A stretch of 64,000 nucleotides of DNA from assembly GCA_028386065.3 (NCBI GenBank), contig JAKUCV010000249.1:11292-75291 (forward strand). Reading direction: 5' to 3'. A program made the position numbers and the translations under genes. Shown piece by piece: positions 20,318 through 31,741 of the stretch (position 1 is the stretch's first letter; each line of letters opens with the position of its first letter). The notes beneath the pieces are model-generated. The model was not told where the DNA came from and searched no databases. It saw only the letters and a program-made list of their open reading frames with translations. The DNA is from Turnera subulata (Eukaryota > Streptophyta > Magnoliopsida > Malpighiales > Passifloraceae).

Positions 20318-22380
20318 AATCGGTGGAAGTATCAAGGGTCATGTCTTAGAGAGAGTTGAATTTGAGCTATCACCTTTTAGAGTCCGAAATTCAATAAAGT
20401 AGTGATTTAATCATGTTAGACGCACTTTATTTTCAAGCATTTGAATAAACGTATTCTTTGATCTTTCCAAGAATAATAGAATTCTCATTCCCTCATTTAT
20501 GTGTGCATACATATGTTTTTGACAAACTTCATGAAAGTCCATTGGCCCAACCCGGAAACCTTTTCCAACGAACTATGGAGACCTGATCCTGTGAATATAA
20601 TCCCTACCTATCTGAATACTTGTCCAAATCACTCGGCCAATTCAAGTGTTTGTCTAACCTATCCCTTCACGAATATTAGTCTCGGCAACCAATGACTACA
20701 TCACACTTAATTCCAAGGTCACTTACCTCGAAAAAAAAAAAAAAACGACAACAAATTCAAAAATTCAAAAAAAAAAAGAAGAAAGAAAAAAAACAAAAAA
20801 ACGAGGGAGTGACCTCCAAATCTCAACTCATGTAGCCGGACTTGATTGACGAGACAAACTTCCGACCACCACAAGCCTTAGAAAAAGGACAAGTATTCAT
20901 TCCTAAATACCATTCCACCAAATACTTGCCACATTTAATTCAGACCAAAGACCCGTCACTTTTAGTCTCCCAGACACCATCAACACTTCAAACCAAACAC
21001 CTCCCACCCTATATTCATGGGTACATAGGTAACCCGGCAACAGGCCCGGTCTAATCGGTTCTTAGGTTGGTTCAATGGACTAGATTGGAGTTTGTTCTTG
21101 CTTCTCAAGATTAAATATGCCACGAGGGTATTCAAATGCTAATTTTTCGGACTCTATCCCTCAACATCGACAAAGTATCATTACTCTCCTCATAGGACTC
21201 ATATCCCGACGAATATTGATCTACCCTACAGTTCTAAATTATTGGTTGGCATACTTCCTTATCGGACTCTCAACGATCTATTGATCATTCATCGGCATGG
21301 CTCATTTTTCTCTTAACCATTGGCTTCAATAATCATGGATGTTATCCATTCGCCTCTCGAGCACAGTTTTTCCTCCCCAAGGTTGTTATCGATCTCTCGT
21401 CCGCCTCTTCAGTGGTCTCTCACGCATATCCCTTGGTTTCCTCAAGCTCATCATGATTGTATTCCTCCAAAGGCCTCGTGGTTTCTACTCCTTCGAAAAT
21501 AAAGTAGAAAAAAAAATTAGAAAAAAAGGAAGGTCCGCTAGGGTGAAAACCCAAATGGGTGGCCTAGGCAAAAGTTAGGACACGCCTGCTAGATTGAAAA
21601 CCCGAAAGGGTGGTCTAGGCAAAAGTTAAGGCAAGATTAAAAAATGGGACGGTAGCCACTAGCCATAAGGGAGTACCCATATCTCCGAACCTCATCCACT
21701 CTCAAGAAGACCTCGCGCCTCCGGCCCTGTTGTTTCGCAAGATGATCCTTCATTCACTTAGGTGTTTTTTTTAATCAACCACTCATGGGGTTCTTATTGA
21801 GAGGAAATCGTTCATGGCCATTGAGAATCCTTCACGTGAAGCTTTTGTATTTTTGATGGAGTAGCTTGCCCTTTTTTCTTAAACTGCTTTGGCTTATTTG
21901 TTTTCAAATTCTCATGACATTCATACATCATGCTAGGGGCATTCTCATACACTTTGTAAATCAAGATTATTGACGCATTCTAAGCACTAGGGGCATCCCC
22001 TTCGCATTAACATTCATCACAAAGATTTGGGGCATCCCTTTTGCATTCGTATGCACCAAGAAGATAGACGCATAATCAAAAATTAAAATAGGGGCATTCT
22101 CTTTTGCATTCTCATGCCTCAATAGGAGCGTCCTCATGCATCGTTTAGAAACTAGGGGCATCGCCATGCACTGAAATAAATCATACAGCATTGTAGAGAC
22201 ATGCTCATGCATCCACTTAGGCTTAGAACATGTTCTTCGCAAGATAAACTTGGTTGATATAAACAATAGCCTCTAGGGCTCATCATCATCTCTAAAAATT
22301 AAATTTAACTCTGAATACTTGCACAATAGATTAAGGGTGTTCCCCCACGAGTTTTATCATTTAGCTTCTTAGCTCTGAAA
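20318..22380 (+). other. 3' UTR of the gag-only element
   Basis: Non-coding. A-rich runs at 20725-20810, then 21010-21770 shared (inverted) with element I 15380-15990, then 21930-22270 with repeated AGGGGCAT(C/T) and TGCATTC(T/G)CATGC hairpin-like words. Confidence 0.6.
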
Positions 22381-22384
22381 TTCT

Positions 22385-22960
22385 TATTCATCACTCAATC
22401 ACTAGATTATATCCTCTAGGTCATTCCTTCTGAAACTTAGTCGCTTAGACTATATCCTCTTAGGATAGGCCCTCTAGGTCATCCTTTTTTTGTCACTTAG
22501 ACTATATCCTCTTAGGATAGACCCTCTAGGTCCTCCCTTTTAGTCCCATAGACTATATCTTCTTAGGATAGGCCCTCCAGGTCCTCCTTTTTCTTGTCAC
22601 TTAGACTATATTCTCTTAGGATAGGCCCTCTAGGTCCTCCCTTTCAGTCCCTTAGACTATATCTTCTTAGGAAAGGCCCTTTAGGTCCTCCTTTTTTTGT
22701 CACTTAGACTATATCCTCTTAGGATAGACCCTCTAGGTCCTCCCTTTTAGTCCCTTAGACTATATCCTCTTAGGATAGGCCCTCTAGGTCCTCCCTTTTA
22801 GTCGCTTAGACTATATCCCCTTAGGATAGACTCGCTTGTTCTTCCCTTTTAGTCGCTTAGGCTATACACTTTCCTTTCAGTCGCTAAGGCTACACCCTCT
22901 AGGTTACATTTTCATAGTCACTAAGGCTACATCCTCTAAGCAACATTTTCTAGTCTCTTC
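22385..22960 (+). repeat. About 52-bp tandem array made of three small hairpins per unit
   Basis: Units read AGTCNCTTAGACT, TATCCTCTTAGGATA and GACCCTCTAGGTC in series, eight or so copies from about 22430 to 22880, with degenerate flanks to 22960. Each piece is a 4-5 bp stem around a CTTA/TCTTA/CTCTA loop. Located in the 3' UTR, a known source of satellites in Tat/Ogre elements. Confidence 0.8.
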
Positions 22961-23140
22961 ATTTAGTCACTAGGCTACACCTTCATAAAACTTCATCATC
23001 CCTCTCCATTGGAAACACCTCAAGTAAGCATCGTCAAGCTTCTTGGTATCACAATCAAGAGCACGCCCACGTGTATTGTTTCTTCTCTAAATTTGTGTAT
23101 TCTATTGCCTTCTTTCGTGCCTAAATTCTTAGACCCTCAT

Positions 23141-23154
23141 CAACAAGGGGCATC
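23141..23154 (+). other. Polypurine tract of the gag-only element
   Basis: CAACAAGGGGCATC immediately precedes the 3' LTR. The complement GATGCCCCTCG follows the 3' LTRs of Tat-like elements I, II and III, so all use the same tract. Confidence 0.75.
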
Positions 23155-24981
23155 TGTGAACACCCAAATTTAGCCACCTACTTTTATTCTAATGGTTTTA
23201 TTGTATTTTAGAGCCCAAGGTTAATTTTATTAATTGTTGGACTTTAATTTGCCTTAGAAACCTAATTTTGTGGAAACAAGATGAATAATAGAGATTCTTA
23301 GAGTGTAAGCTTTGGAATTAAGGAAAAGGAATATAATCCTGACTTTGCGCACAAAAATCGGAATCCATAGAAAACCGGACAAAATAGGAATAATGTGAAC
23401 AGTAACCCAGACCCGGCGGACCTCTCACAACAACCGCCAGGCCCGGGCGGACATCCTTGGAAGACCGCCATGACACGGCGGTCATGTCGTGATGACCGCC
23501 ACGCCATGTCGGTTAAGTGGTCCTATTTTGGAAACTTTCTCTGCAGCGAGCACAGCCCACTTAATTAACGATTCCGGGAGCTTCAGGGGTCCAATCGACA
23601 TGAAACCAGTTGGAGACAAAAATAGACTCGTATTTCATAGTTATAAATTTCATAATTTTTGGCCCAGTAGATTAAGAGCAGTAATTGATTAAATTTGGCC
23701 CAGCCGTGCAGAAATCTAGCACCGACCTAGGCCCACTATTTATGCGATATCTCGAGCTAAAGAATTCCGATTTAGTATTTCTTTATATGGTCAGAAAGCT
23801 AGAAGCATTTTCTAGAACTTTGAAGAAGGGCTCAGAGTTTGATTTTGTCGTCTACAAGGTGGAAATTGGCGTGCAGTTTACGGGTTACAAAACAGGGAAA
23901 GTACTGACTTAGTGAGCAAGTCAAGGATTTTGTTTCCAATTTGATCTAGGAGTCTTAAACCGACCTATGGACGAATTTTACACTATACATAGGTCCCTAG
24001 GGTTTATAGAGAAGGGGGCTGCAACGTTGAGTAGTGGTAAAGCACTCAATTTATCGATTTTTCTCTCGACACACACCCTAAAGCGCGTTAGCTTGGAGAA
24101 ACTCTTTAGATTTGATTTTATTCTTCAATTCCTATTGCTTTTCTCTCTTAGATGTCACATGGTTTTGCTCTAGTTGTGTTTTCTTATTAGTCTTTACAGA
24201 GAAGAAGTCGAATTCAAGGGCTTTAGAGCAATCAATCGCAATCCCGGGGTGAAGGAAGTGAAGAACTTGCGTACAAGCTCTTGCAGCGCGCAGTCTCGGT
24301 AATTAATGATATCTCGAGTTTTAGTCCTCAGATTGCTGCACTCTTGGACCCTCTAGAAAGCTAAGAGGAATATCTACAACTTTGGTGTTGGGTTTAGAGG
24401 CTGAATTGATCATTTGGTGCGCTTAAAATCAGCTTCAAGTGGACACTAGTGTCTGTCCAGAAACTCAAGGTAAGTGTTCTAAACTCTTTTCGATTCTAAA
24501 TCGCCTTATTTACTGTTGATTCGATGCTACGATGATACTGACATGTTCTCTTGAGTGTTGATTCTAATCTAAGAACTACGTGAGCTTTGAACCCGGTCGC
24601 CGGGGTACCTAGGATGTCTCTAGTGGTGGAGACGCAAGCCAAATTATGTTTTAAACTTTTCTCTTCTCTTTTGTTCTTTTAATTCTCTGCTTTGCATGCT
24701 GTTTTGATGATTATATGCTGCTGGAATTCTGGTTTACACACATGCACCAAAACACATGTATTCGCTTAAATTGCATACTATTTCGCCCAAGCATGAATGG
24801 GGTGCCTCATACCTTCCTATCCATGACGAACCCCGAGTCCGACATCTTTGGTTCGCTAATCTGGTTGCTTTGCGGGTATAAGGTGTCATTCTTTGGTTTT
24901 TCCTGAGTTTTTTCACGGTAATAAAACTTGGGTGGCGAATCCATCAATTGTCACGAGGTGAGAAAGTTCCGGGTTCTCACA
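23155..24981 (+). mobile_element. 3' LTR of the gag-only element
   Basis: 1827 bp, same ends and internal landmarks as the 5' LTR; ladder units at 23431, 23462 and 23493 (31-bp steps). Followed by the target duplication ATGGC. Confidence 0.9.
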
Positions 24982-24986
24982 ATGGC

Positions 24987-26066
24987 ACAAGCTTCCACAG
25001 TGGTCAACTGTATGTCCTTGAGTCTGGTGATACTCACAATATTTGCTTTGATCAGCTGTGGGGTTTGCATATGGTTTCGGCTCTAGAGGCTTCAACAATC
25101 CGCTGTTTATGCACTGCTTGAACACTTCTCCAATGGGCATGGGCAATGTAGTGAACTCTCTCTTTGGTGGGATGACCACAAGGTGCATGTGCGTCCACAT
25201 TATTGACTTCAATCGTTCTTTTGTCATTATACCCTTGAGGTGGAGCATGTCTGGCAACCTTGACCCTTCCAGAGGTTATGGCATCTTCCAATTGAATTCC
25301 CACCCAATCAGAGCCTTGAAGTTGGCATAATAGTTGCCTATCATGTGTTCATAGTAAACTGGCTGAAGGTTCTTGATCACTATTTGCACTTGATCCTCCT
25401 CCGTGGGCCTATTCACCATCAAAGAGACCTTGCTGCGCCACCTTGTGATGCGCCACCTTGTGATCAAGGCCGAAAATGTTTCCTGGAACCCTTGCTTGGT
25501 TGTCTCAAGGTCCCTCTTGGTCACATCCACCTCAATGTTGTAGTTGTATTGTTTCATGAACTCCTCGCACATATCCTCCCATCGGCCAATTCGGTTCTCA
25601 TCCAAAGTCATGAACTATTTCAAGGCAACTCCGGACAAAGTTCTCTGAAGCAATTGGAGCATCATCTCAGGCCCTATCCCCAAAGGTTGCAACGTCCTTA
25701 CGTAAATCTTTAGATCGATTATGGGGCACCCGGTCCCATTGAACTTTTCCATGTCAGGCATCTTAAACTTCTTGGGTAGAGGGGCTTTAGGGAATAGTGA
25801 TAATTGATCCAAGTTCCAGTCATCTTCTCTTCTCTTTATGCTTTTCACCATGTCCTCAACGTTTTGAGCCTGTCCTTATCGGCAACCCTTAGTTCCTTCC
25901 CTTCAGCTTTTCTTGCCCCTTGCTTCGAGGATTGCCCCTTGTTCTCTCCATTAGACTCAGCATTCCTTGCTCTCACGTCGTTGATAAGTGCCCTCAAATC
26001 AACATCGTCTAACTCGATCATCAACTCCTTCATCAAATCTGCTCTCGGTCTGTACTTCTTTTCCAC
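24987..26066 (-). pseudogene. Gag of Tat-like element I, main part
   Basis: Reading the minus strand: RADLMKELMIELDDVDLRALI (N-terminal helical region), a frame change near 25850, LPKKFKMPDMEKFNGTGCP, then LDENRIGRWEDMCEEFMKQY and VDVTKRDLETTKQGFQETF, YYANFKALIG, and the knuckle CEYHQTQGHTVDHC at the insertion edge. It shares clear blocks with the nested element's gag. Frame changes near 25850, 25613 and 25300 break it. A 15-bp tandem duplication (GCGCCACCTTGTGAT, near 25437-25466) gives a repeated ITRWR. The C-terminus continues at 16641-16582. Confidence 0.83.
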
Positions 26067-26090
26067 TCAGGGTGCCCTCTAAATACGCCT

Positions 26091-26969
26091 TTCATGAAAT
26101 GAGGTTCATAGCCATCAACAATCCTAGATTTGAGCTTTGTTTTAATTTTGAAAACGGTGGAAAACTGTGATGGAATACATTCGCATAACATTTTTCTCAG
26201 TCTCCCAAAATATATATTGTATAAAGAATCAGGTTCAAAAAGGTTGTAAATTGAAAAACGAGACGCCCTAGCTCGAATTCATTTTTATGCTTTGAAAAAA
26301 TTGAATGCAAATATGAATTCCCTAAGACAAGGTAGGGCGACTGAACATATATGTCAACTGGGGTGACAACAGCAAAATTTTATCATCGGTTTAAACATGT
26401 ATACTCACACCCCTAGGGTTTGTTTACCGACTCGTTAGTTCACACTTCGCAATATAGCACCCTATGCAGAGTTAGCACGGCCAGCGCCCCTTGCCGGTGC
26501 GGGGCGGGCCCAACGAATTTTTTTTTGACTATACTCTTTTCTAGATTTTTTTATGTTTTTATGTTTATCGACATGAAAAACAAAATATTTACACTTACTT
26601 GAATTCACAACAATTAATCACTCAAATGCACATACCACTTATTGATTCATCATGCATGAGATGCTCAAGGTATGCAGCTGGTTGGGAGCCAAAAGGTTGC
26701 CGCCAGGGAATAGGCTGACCTACTCACATGTGATAAAGGATATCACGTGAGGTCCAAGGCCAATTAATCCCCATCATTGCTAAGCATCGAGAAACGGGTT
26801 CACTCAAACCACTATTGCTTAAGGAAAGTATGTAGCGGATTTGGATTCCCTCGCCCTCTTACCGTAAAGGCTTCACATCAATTGTCATGAATGCAAGGCA
26901 CTTATGATGACAAGTAAAAAGGCACACAAGATTCAACAATTGCACAAAGTCTCTTGAACCAACTACTTT
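26091..26969 (-). other. 5' leader of Tat-like element I
   Basis: Non-coding. 26670-26900 holds the leader blocks shared with 57785-58010 and 18600-18800 (CAGCTGGTTGGGAGCC, CCTACTCACATGTGATAAA, TCACGTGAGGTCCAAGGCC). 26460-26515 is GC-rich (GCCCCTTGCCGGTGCGGGGCGGGC). Confidence 0.55.
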
Positions 26970-26985
26970 CCCAGTGGAGTCGCCA
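26970..26985 (-). other. Primer-binding site of Tat-like element I
   Basis: The minus strand reads TGGCGACTCCACTGGG directly after the LTR end TATTCACA. Typical of the Tat lineage. Confidence 0.78.
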
Positions 26986-26987
26986 AC

Positions 26988-27949
26988 TGTGAATACCCGA
27001 CCCAAAAGCACTTGGGCCTATTCACCTAATCCTTTCACCTTCTTCTTCGGGTCAATCCCATAATCTTGGAGTCGCCACCCGAGTTTTATTAAGGACAAAA
27101 CTTGGGAAAAAATCAGAGTTTCTCCAAGCACACAATGCTTATAGGTGTGTATGTAAGAAAAGTGTCCTTTGAAATGTGTGTGAGGGGTCTTATTTATTGT
27201 GCTCTGGGAAGCCTAGGGGCGTGGACCTACTTAATGGTGAAGAATATGCCCAAAAATCTGGTTCAAAACCGCGTATAATCGAATTAGGAATGAAAATCGG
27301 CAAAATCGGAGATTCTGGGCACTGATGACCGCCAGGTCCTCCCGAGTTTGTGCGTTCTTTTCATTTTTGGCCCCCAATCCCCCTAATTCAGCCTCGATTT
27401 GATCCTACCGCATAATCAATCCCTAATCAACCCCGACTCACTCGATTACTTGATTACTACTCCTCTAAATCATTCCATAACTGATTGATTACACATTAGA
27501 CACCCATTTTAAGCAAAATCATACCAAAAACACATTTACCAATTAAAGGGTGATTTGATTCTGATTTTCCACGAAAATCAGAACCAAAATTAGTCTGCAA
27601 GTAAAGTGTTTATGGGCTAACTAAACTCTGGAGAATCCATTAACTTGGGCTCTCAAACCCATCCTTAATCCAAAGATAAATCGTCTCATTAAAATTGGAT
27701 TAAAGATAGATAAAAGGCCTAAGTAATGAAATAAACCTTATTATATATTCTATCATAAGATTAAATCATCTCATTAATCCTAGTAGTCCAATATAAAAGG
27801 CTCCAACTACTAAAATGCATTGTTTCCACTAAGAAAAATTCTTAACATGTTTTACTCCTAGGATCAAATCATCTCATTAACCCTAAGTTCAAACATGTTT
27901 AAAACCTAAACTTTGTGGAAAATTCGTGGGTCAAATTTGGGTGTTCATA
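26988..27949 (-). mobile_element. Tat-like 5' LTR of element I, internally deleted
   Basis: Starts (plus) TGTGAATACCCGACCC and ends GGGTGTTCATA. Only 962 bp against about 1555 bp in its partner: the R/U5 part with the stem-loop (between about 27112 and the start of the TCAGAGTTTCTCC block) is gone, and the palindrome ladder is reduced to one unit near 27325. Confidence 0.82.
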
Positions 27950-29083
27950 GTCGGTATCACAATCACTTTGGAGCCTAGTAAGTATTGCCGAAACTTCTCA
28001 ACGACAAACACCACAGCCAAGAGCTCTTTCTCCATGGTTGCATAGTTGACTTGAGCATCATCCAAGGTCCGACATGCATAGTAAATGGCAAGAACCTTTC
28101 CATCCTTTTTCTGTCCGAGCACAACACCTAGGGCATAGTCAATAGCATCATACATGATCTCGAATGGAAGTGACCAATCCGGTGGTTGCATGATTGGAGC
28201 CGAAATTAAAGCTTGTTTCAACCTGCAAAATGCATCTAGACAAGACTCATCAAATACAAATTCGACGTCTTTATTAAGGAGATTCGTCATTGGTTTTGCA
28301 ACCTTTGAGAAGTCCTTAATAAAGCATCAGTAAAATCCAGCATGTCCGGAAAACTCCTCACGGTACGGACGGAATTAGGTGGTGGCAATTTTTCTATAAC
28401 TTCTTTCTTTACTTTATCAACTTCAATGCCACGGTGTGAAACTAAATGTCCAAGTACTATGCCTTCTTCTACCCTGAAATGACACTTTTCCCAATTTAAA
28501 ACAAGGTTGGACTCTACACAACGTTGCAAAACCTTGGACAAGTTATCAAGACAGTTCTAAAACGAAGTCCACAAACCGAAAAATCATCCATAAACACTTC
28601 CATAATCGATTCAAGAAAATCATCAAATATGGCCATCATGCATCTTTGAAATGTAGCAGGTGCATTACAAAGCCCAAAGTGCATGTGTCTATATGCAAAT
28701 GTACCATATGGACATGTAAATGTTGTCTTTTCTTAATCGTGGGGATGAATAGGAATTTGAAAGAATCCTGAATAACCATCCAAGTAGCAAAAATAAGAAT
28801 GTTTAGCTAACCTTTCAAGCATTTGATCAGTAAAGGGAAGGGGAAAGTGATCTTTCCTAGTGGCTGAGTTAAGTTTCCTACAATCAATGCACATTCGCCA
28901 TCCGGTTACGATCCTAGTGGGGATAAGTTCATTATTTTCATTTTGGACAACCGTTATCCCTCCTTTCTTTGGTACAACATGGACTGGACTCACCCAATTA
29001 CTATCCGAAATCGGATAGATTATCCCTGCACTCAAAAAGTTTGAGAATTTCCCTTTTAACTACTTCTTTCATGTTCTCATTTA
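27950..29083 (-). pseudogene. Athila-like reverse transcriptase and RNase H N-terminal part
   Basis: RT starts in SAGIIYPISDSNWVSPVHVVPKKGG, then WRMCIDCRKLNSATRKDHFPLPF and LDGYSGFFQIPIHP, a TAA near 28733, then CPYGTFAYRHMHFGLCNAPATFQ and the catalytic box FMDDFSV (near 28580-28600). RT ends through CHFRVEEGIVLGH. RNase H begins FEIMYDAIDYALGVVLGQKKDGK and YATMEKELLAVVF and breaks off at GSKVIVIP where element I is inserted. Several frame changes (near 28550, 28300) make it non-functional, though catalytic residues are still readable. Confidence 0.85.
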
Positions 29084-29084
29084 A

Positions 29085-30324
29085 TCATTTTTGATGTTCA
29101 ATGCTAGGTTTGGCTCCTTCTTCCAAATGAATTCTATGCATGCAAAAACTAGGACTGATTCCAGTAAGATCATCAATGCTATATCCTATAGCTTTACGAA
29201 ATTTTCTCAAAACACACAACACTTGTTCCTCTTCTTCATGTGTCAATGCAACATTAATTATCATGGGAAAAGTAGAATTTGGTTCCAAGAAAGTGTACCT
29301 TAGTTTTGGAGGCAATTGTTTCAACTCCACTTTCGGGGCTGCTTGGTGCTTGCTATCCATTTGATTCATACTTTGTTGCAACGGTTCAGCCCCAGCTTTG
29401 CCGAAATTTTTAGGTTCGTGTCCATCTCTGATCGAGCAAATGTACTCGTGCATTTCAGATCCTAATTCATCAAAGGTTAAAAGTGTGCTAGTTTGATCAT
29501 AAAATGGTCCATCCCTATTTATTTCTTCAGCTACCAAATCTTTACAAGCATCCACTTGGTAACACATGTTTGCATTCATTTCATTCTTGGCTGCCTCCGA
29601 AATGTTGAACTCCACAATGTCGGAGCCAACCTTGAGGGTTAACTTTCCTTGTGAACAATCAATCAAGGCACCAGTTGTAGCTAAGAATGCTCTTCCCAAT
29701 ATCACTAGAGTTTGAGTGTCGGCTTCCATGTCCAAGACAGCAAAGTCTATGGGAATGGACATGTTTCCAATTTGCATAGGAATATCTTCAAGAACTCCAA
29801 TTGGATGCTTAATTGTTCGATCTGCAAGCTGCAAAAGTCATTCTAGTGGGCTTGAGTTCCCCAAAGGTTAGCTTTTCAGAAAGTGATAATGGAATCAAGC
29901 TTACACTAGCTCCTAAATCACATAGTGCTCTATCAATATGTAATGGACCAATTATGCAAGGAATAGAGAAACTCCCTAGATCTTTCCGCTTGGTTGGAAG
30001 TTTTTGCAAGATGAGAGCACTACATTTCTCCGTCATTGGAATTGTTTCAGCATCTTCTATTGCTCTTTTCTTCGAGAGGATGTCCTTAAGGAATTTGAAA
30101 TAGCTTGGCATTTGGGTGATTACTTCTGTATATGGTAGAGTTATGCAGACCTTTTTCAGCATCCCAATGAATTTATGGAATTGTGCATCAAGCTTGGTGT
30201 TCTTAGACTTCTGGGTATGGCAATGGTGGCATGTATGGTTGAACTTCCGTTTCAGCTCCGTTCTCCTTGTCTCTGGGTTGCTTGCTTGCTGCCCTTGATT
30301 CTTCTTCTTCTTTGCTAGGTACAT
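29085..30324 (-). pseudogene. Athila-like protease and protease-RT linker
   Basis: Two frames overlapping near 29815-29834. The first carries the gag-protease spacer (MPSYFKFLKDILSKKR) and the protease active site ALCDLGASVSLIPLS near residue 145. The second continues with LADRTIKHPIGVLED, VLDMEADTQTLVILGRAFLATTGALID (protease C-terminal part), and the linker up to ISPSFCMHRIHLEEG just before RT. The active-site triplet reads D-L-G where D-T/S-G is usual, so the Athila-type variant or a mutation. Confidence 0.82.
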
Positions 30325-31678
30325 CTCTGGACTTATTAGTTGGATTTGTCAACTGCTTGCCACTCCGCAAAGTGATAGCCTTACATTGCTCTTTTAGATT
30401 GATCTCCGGCTGTCCTGGCAATCTCCCTTGGCCATTCTGAAATTGTTGGGCATTTTGTGCAATCTGATTTTCATGGATTTTTTTGTGTGCCTTGATTTGA
30501 AAAATCTCCTCCATGATGGTCTTGAACATGGTGACCATATCGGGCTGAGAATTGTGTTGGTTGCCTTGGTAATGTTGTTGCCCTTGGTATGCTTGTTGGT
30601 ATGGCTTCATTGGTTGATGGTATTGGTTCCCTCCTTGCTGGTTAAAGTAGTTGGGTTGTCTATTAATGTAATTCACTTCCTTCGAATAGAGTTTTGGGCA
30701 CTCATTGAAGTGATGAGGCCCGCTGCAAGCTTCACATTTCAGAATTGTCTCCGGTGCACTTGATGATGATGCCTTTGCAAATTTTGTGTTCATCTCCTTG
30801 ATTTGATGTTGCAAGGAAGCAATGGTTGCCTCCAACATTTGCACCTTTTCAACTTGCAAAACTCCATGGTGGTTTCGGCTTGTGCTTTCAACCGCTAAGT
30901 TCTCCATTATTTAGCAAGCCTCCGGACAGAGTTTTGACATGAAGTTTCCTTCGACTATAGAGTTCATGGTGGACTGCCCGGTTGTTGTAGCTCCATCATA
31001 GAATGTGTTTAACAACACGAGAGGATGGATCATGTGAGTTGGGCATCTTCCAATGAGGTCTTGGTTTCTCTCCCATGCATCTTTGAGAGACTCGTCGGGC
31101 CTTTGCTTGAAGGTTAGAATTTCTCCTCGTAGTTGAGTGACTTTAGAAGATAGGAAGAATTTCTTCAAGAAAGCCGACTGGAGCTGGTCCCAAGTGGTGA
31201 TGCTATTCGGTGGGAGGCTAGAGAGCCATTTTTGTGCCTTGTCTCGCACCGAATATGGGAATAGGCGGAGCCTTTTTGCATCTTCGCTACACCCATTAAT
31301 CCTAAAAGTGTCACAATAAGAAAGAAAATTATGTAACTGTTGGTGAGGGTCTTCAAATGGAGTTCCAGCAAAGGTGTTTTGCTAAACCATGGAGATTAGG
31401 CTTGGTCTAAGTTCATAGTGGGCTGATTCTATGGTTGGTTGGGCTATTCTGAATCTTGGCATGCCGGCTTGGCGAGCTAATAATTCATTCATGGGCACCG
31501 TGTTGAGTTCATTTCCTTCCGCCATGGTTGGTGGGAGAGTTGATGGTTCTTCTTGTTGTTTAGATTTTGCTTTGAACAACCTTTCGGGTTCTGATGTAAA
31601 TTCGAGCCTTCGGCTTTTGGTTCGGGTGTTATGGGTCATACACCCAAAATACCTGAAACTTAGAGAAAAGGTGAACAA
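30203..31678 (-). pseudogene. Athila-like gag
   Basis: The capsid domain is readable as RLRLFPYSVRDKAQKWLSSL, then TWDQLQSAFLKKFF, then PDESLKDAWERNQDLIGRCP, with in-frame stops at about 31382 (TAG) and 30908 (TAA, at a Gln position). Beyond it lie a short coiled coil, a zinc knuckle (CEACSGPHHFNECP) and Gln/Tyr/Gly-rich sequence (YNQQGGNQYHQ type). Ends at a frame change near 30250 leading to the protease frame. Typical Athila length of about 490 residues. Confidence 0.83.
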
Positions 31679-31722
31679 GAGAAAAGGCCAGATAGATAGA
31701 ACCTAAAATTACTTGACGCTAG

Positions 31723-31741
31723 TCCCCGGCAATGGCACCAA
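31723..31741 (-). other. Primer-binding site of the Athila-like element
   Basis: The minus strand reads TTGGTGCCATTGCCGGGGA, the Athila-type site (usual TGGCGCCGTTGCCGGGGA, complementary to tRNA-Asp), with two changes, a few bases from the LTR end. Confidence 0.85.

Larger units (their letters stand above)
16647..24981 (+). mobile_element. Complete gag-only LTR retrotransposon (TR-GAG type), nested in element I
   Basis: 8335 bp. Two LTRs (16647-18484 and 23155-24981), PBS, leader, one gag gene, a long 3' UTR with a tandem array, and a polypurine tract. Perfect 5-bp target duplication ATGGC at 16642-16646 and 24982-24986. No pol domain of any kind is seen in the 4.7-kb interior. It landed inside the gag gene of a related element in the opposite orientation. 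Ends TGTGAACACCC ... GGTTCTCACA. Movement must rely on enzymes from another element, most plausibly a Tat-type relative. Confidence 0.9.
12717..27949 (-). mobile_element. Tat-like gag-only LTR element I, host of a nested element
   Basis: LTRs at 26988-27949 (5', internally deleted) and 12717-14271 (3') flank a PBS, a conserved leader, a gag pseudogene and a long 3' UTR. No protease, RT or integrase is present, so it is a non-autonomous gag-carrying type. The nested element 16647-24981 splits its gag. The ends show no matching target duplication (left flank CATGG, right flank GTCGG), and the Athila coding sequence is not contiguous across it: RNase H stops at GSKVIVIP on one side and resumes in the pre-integrase linker on the other. 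Confidence 0.8.
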
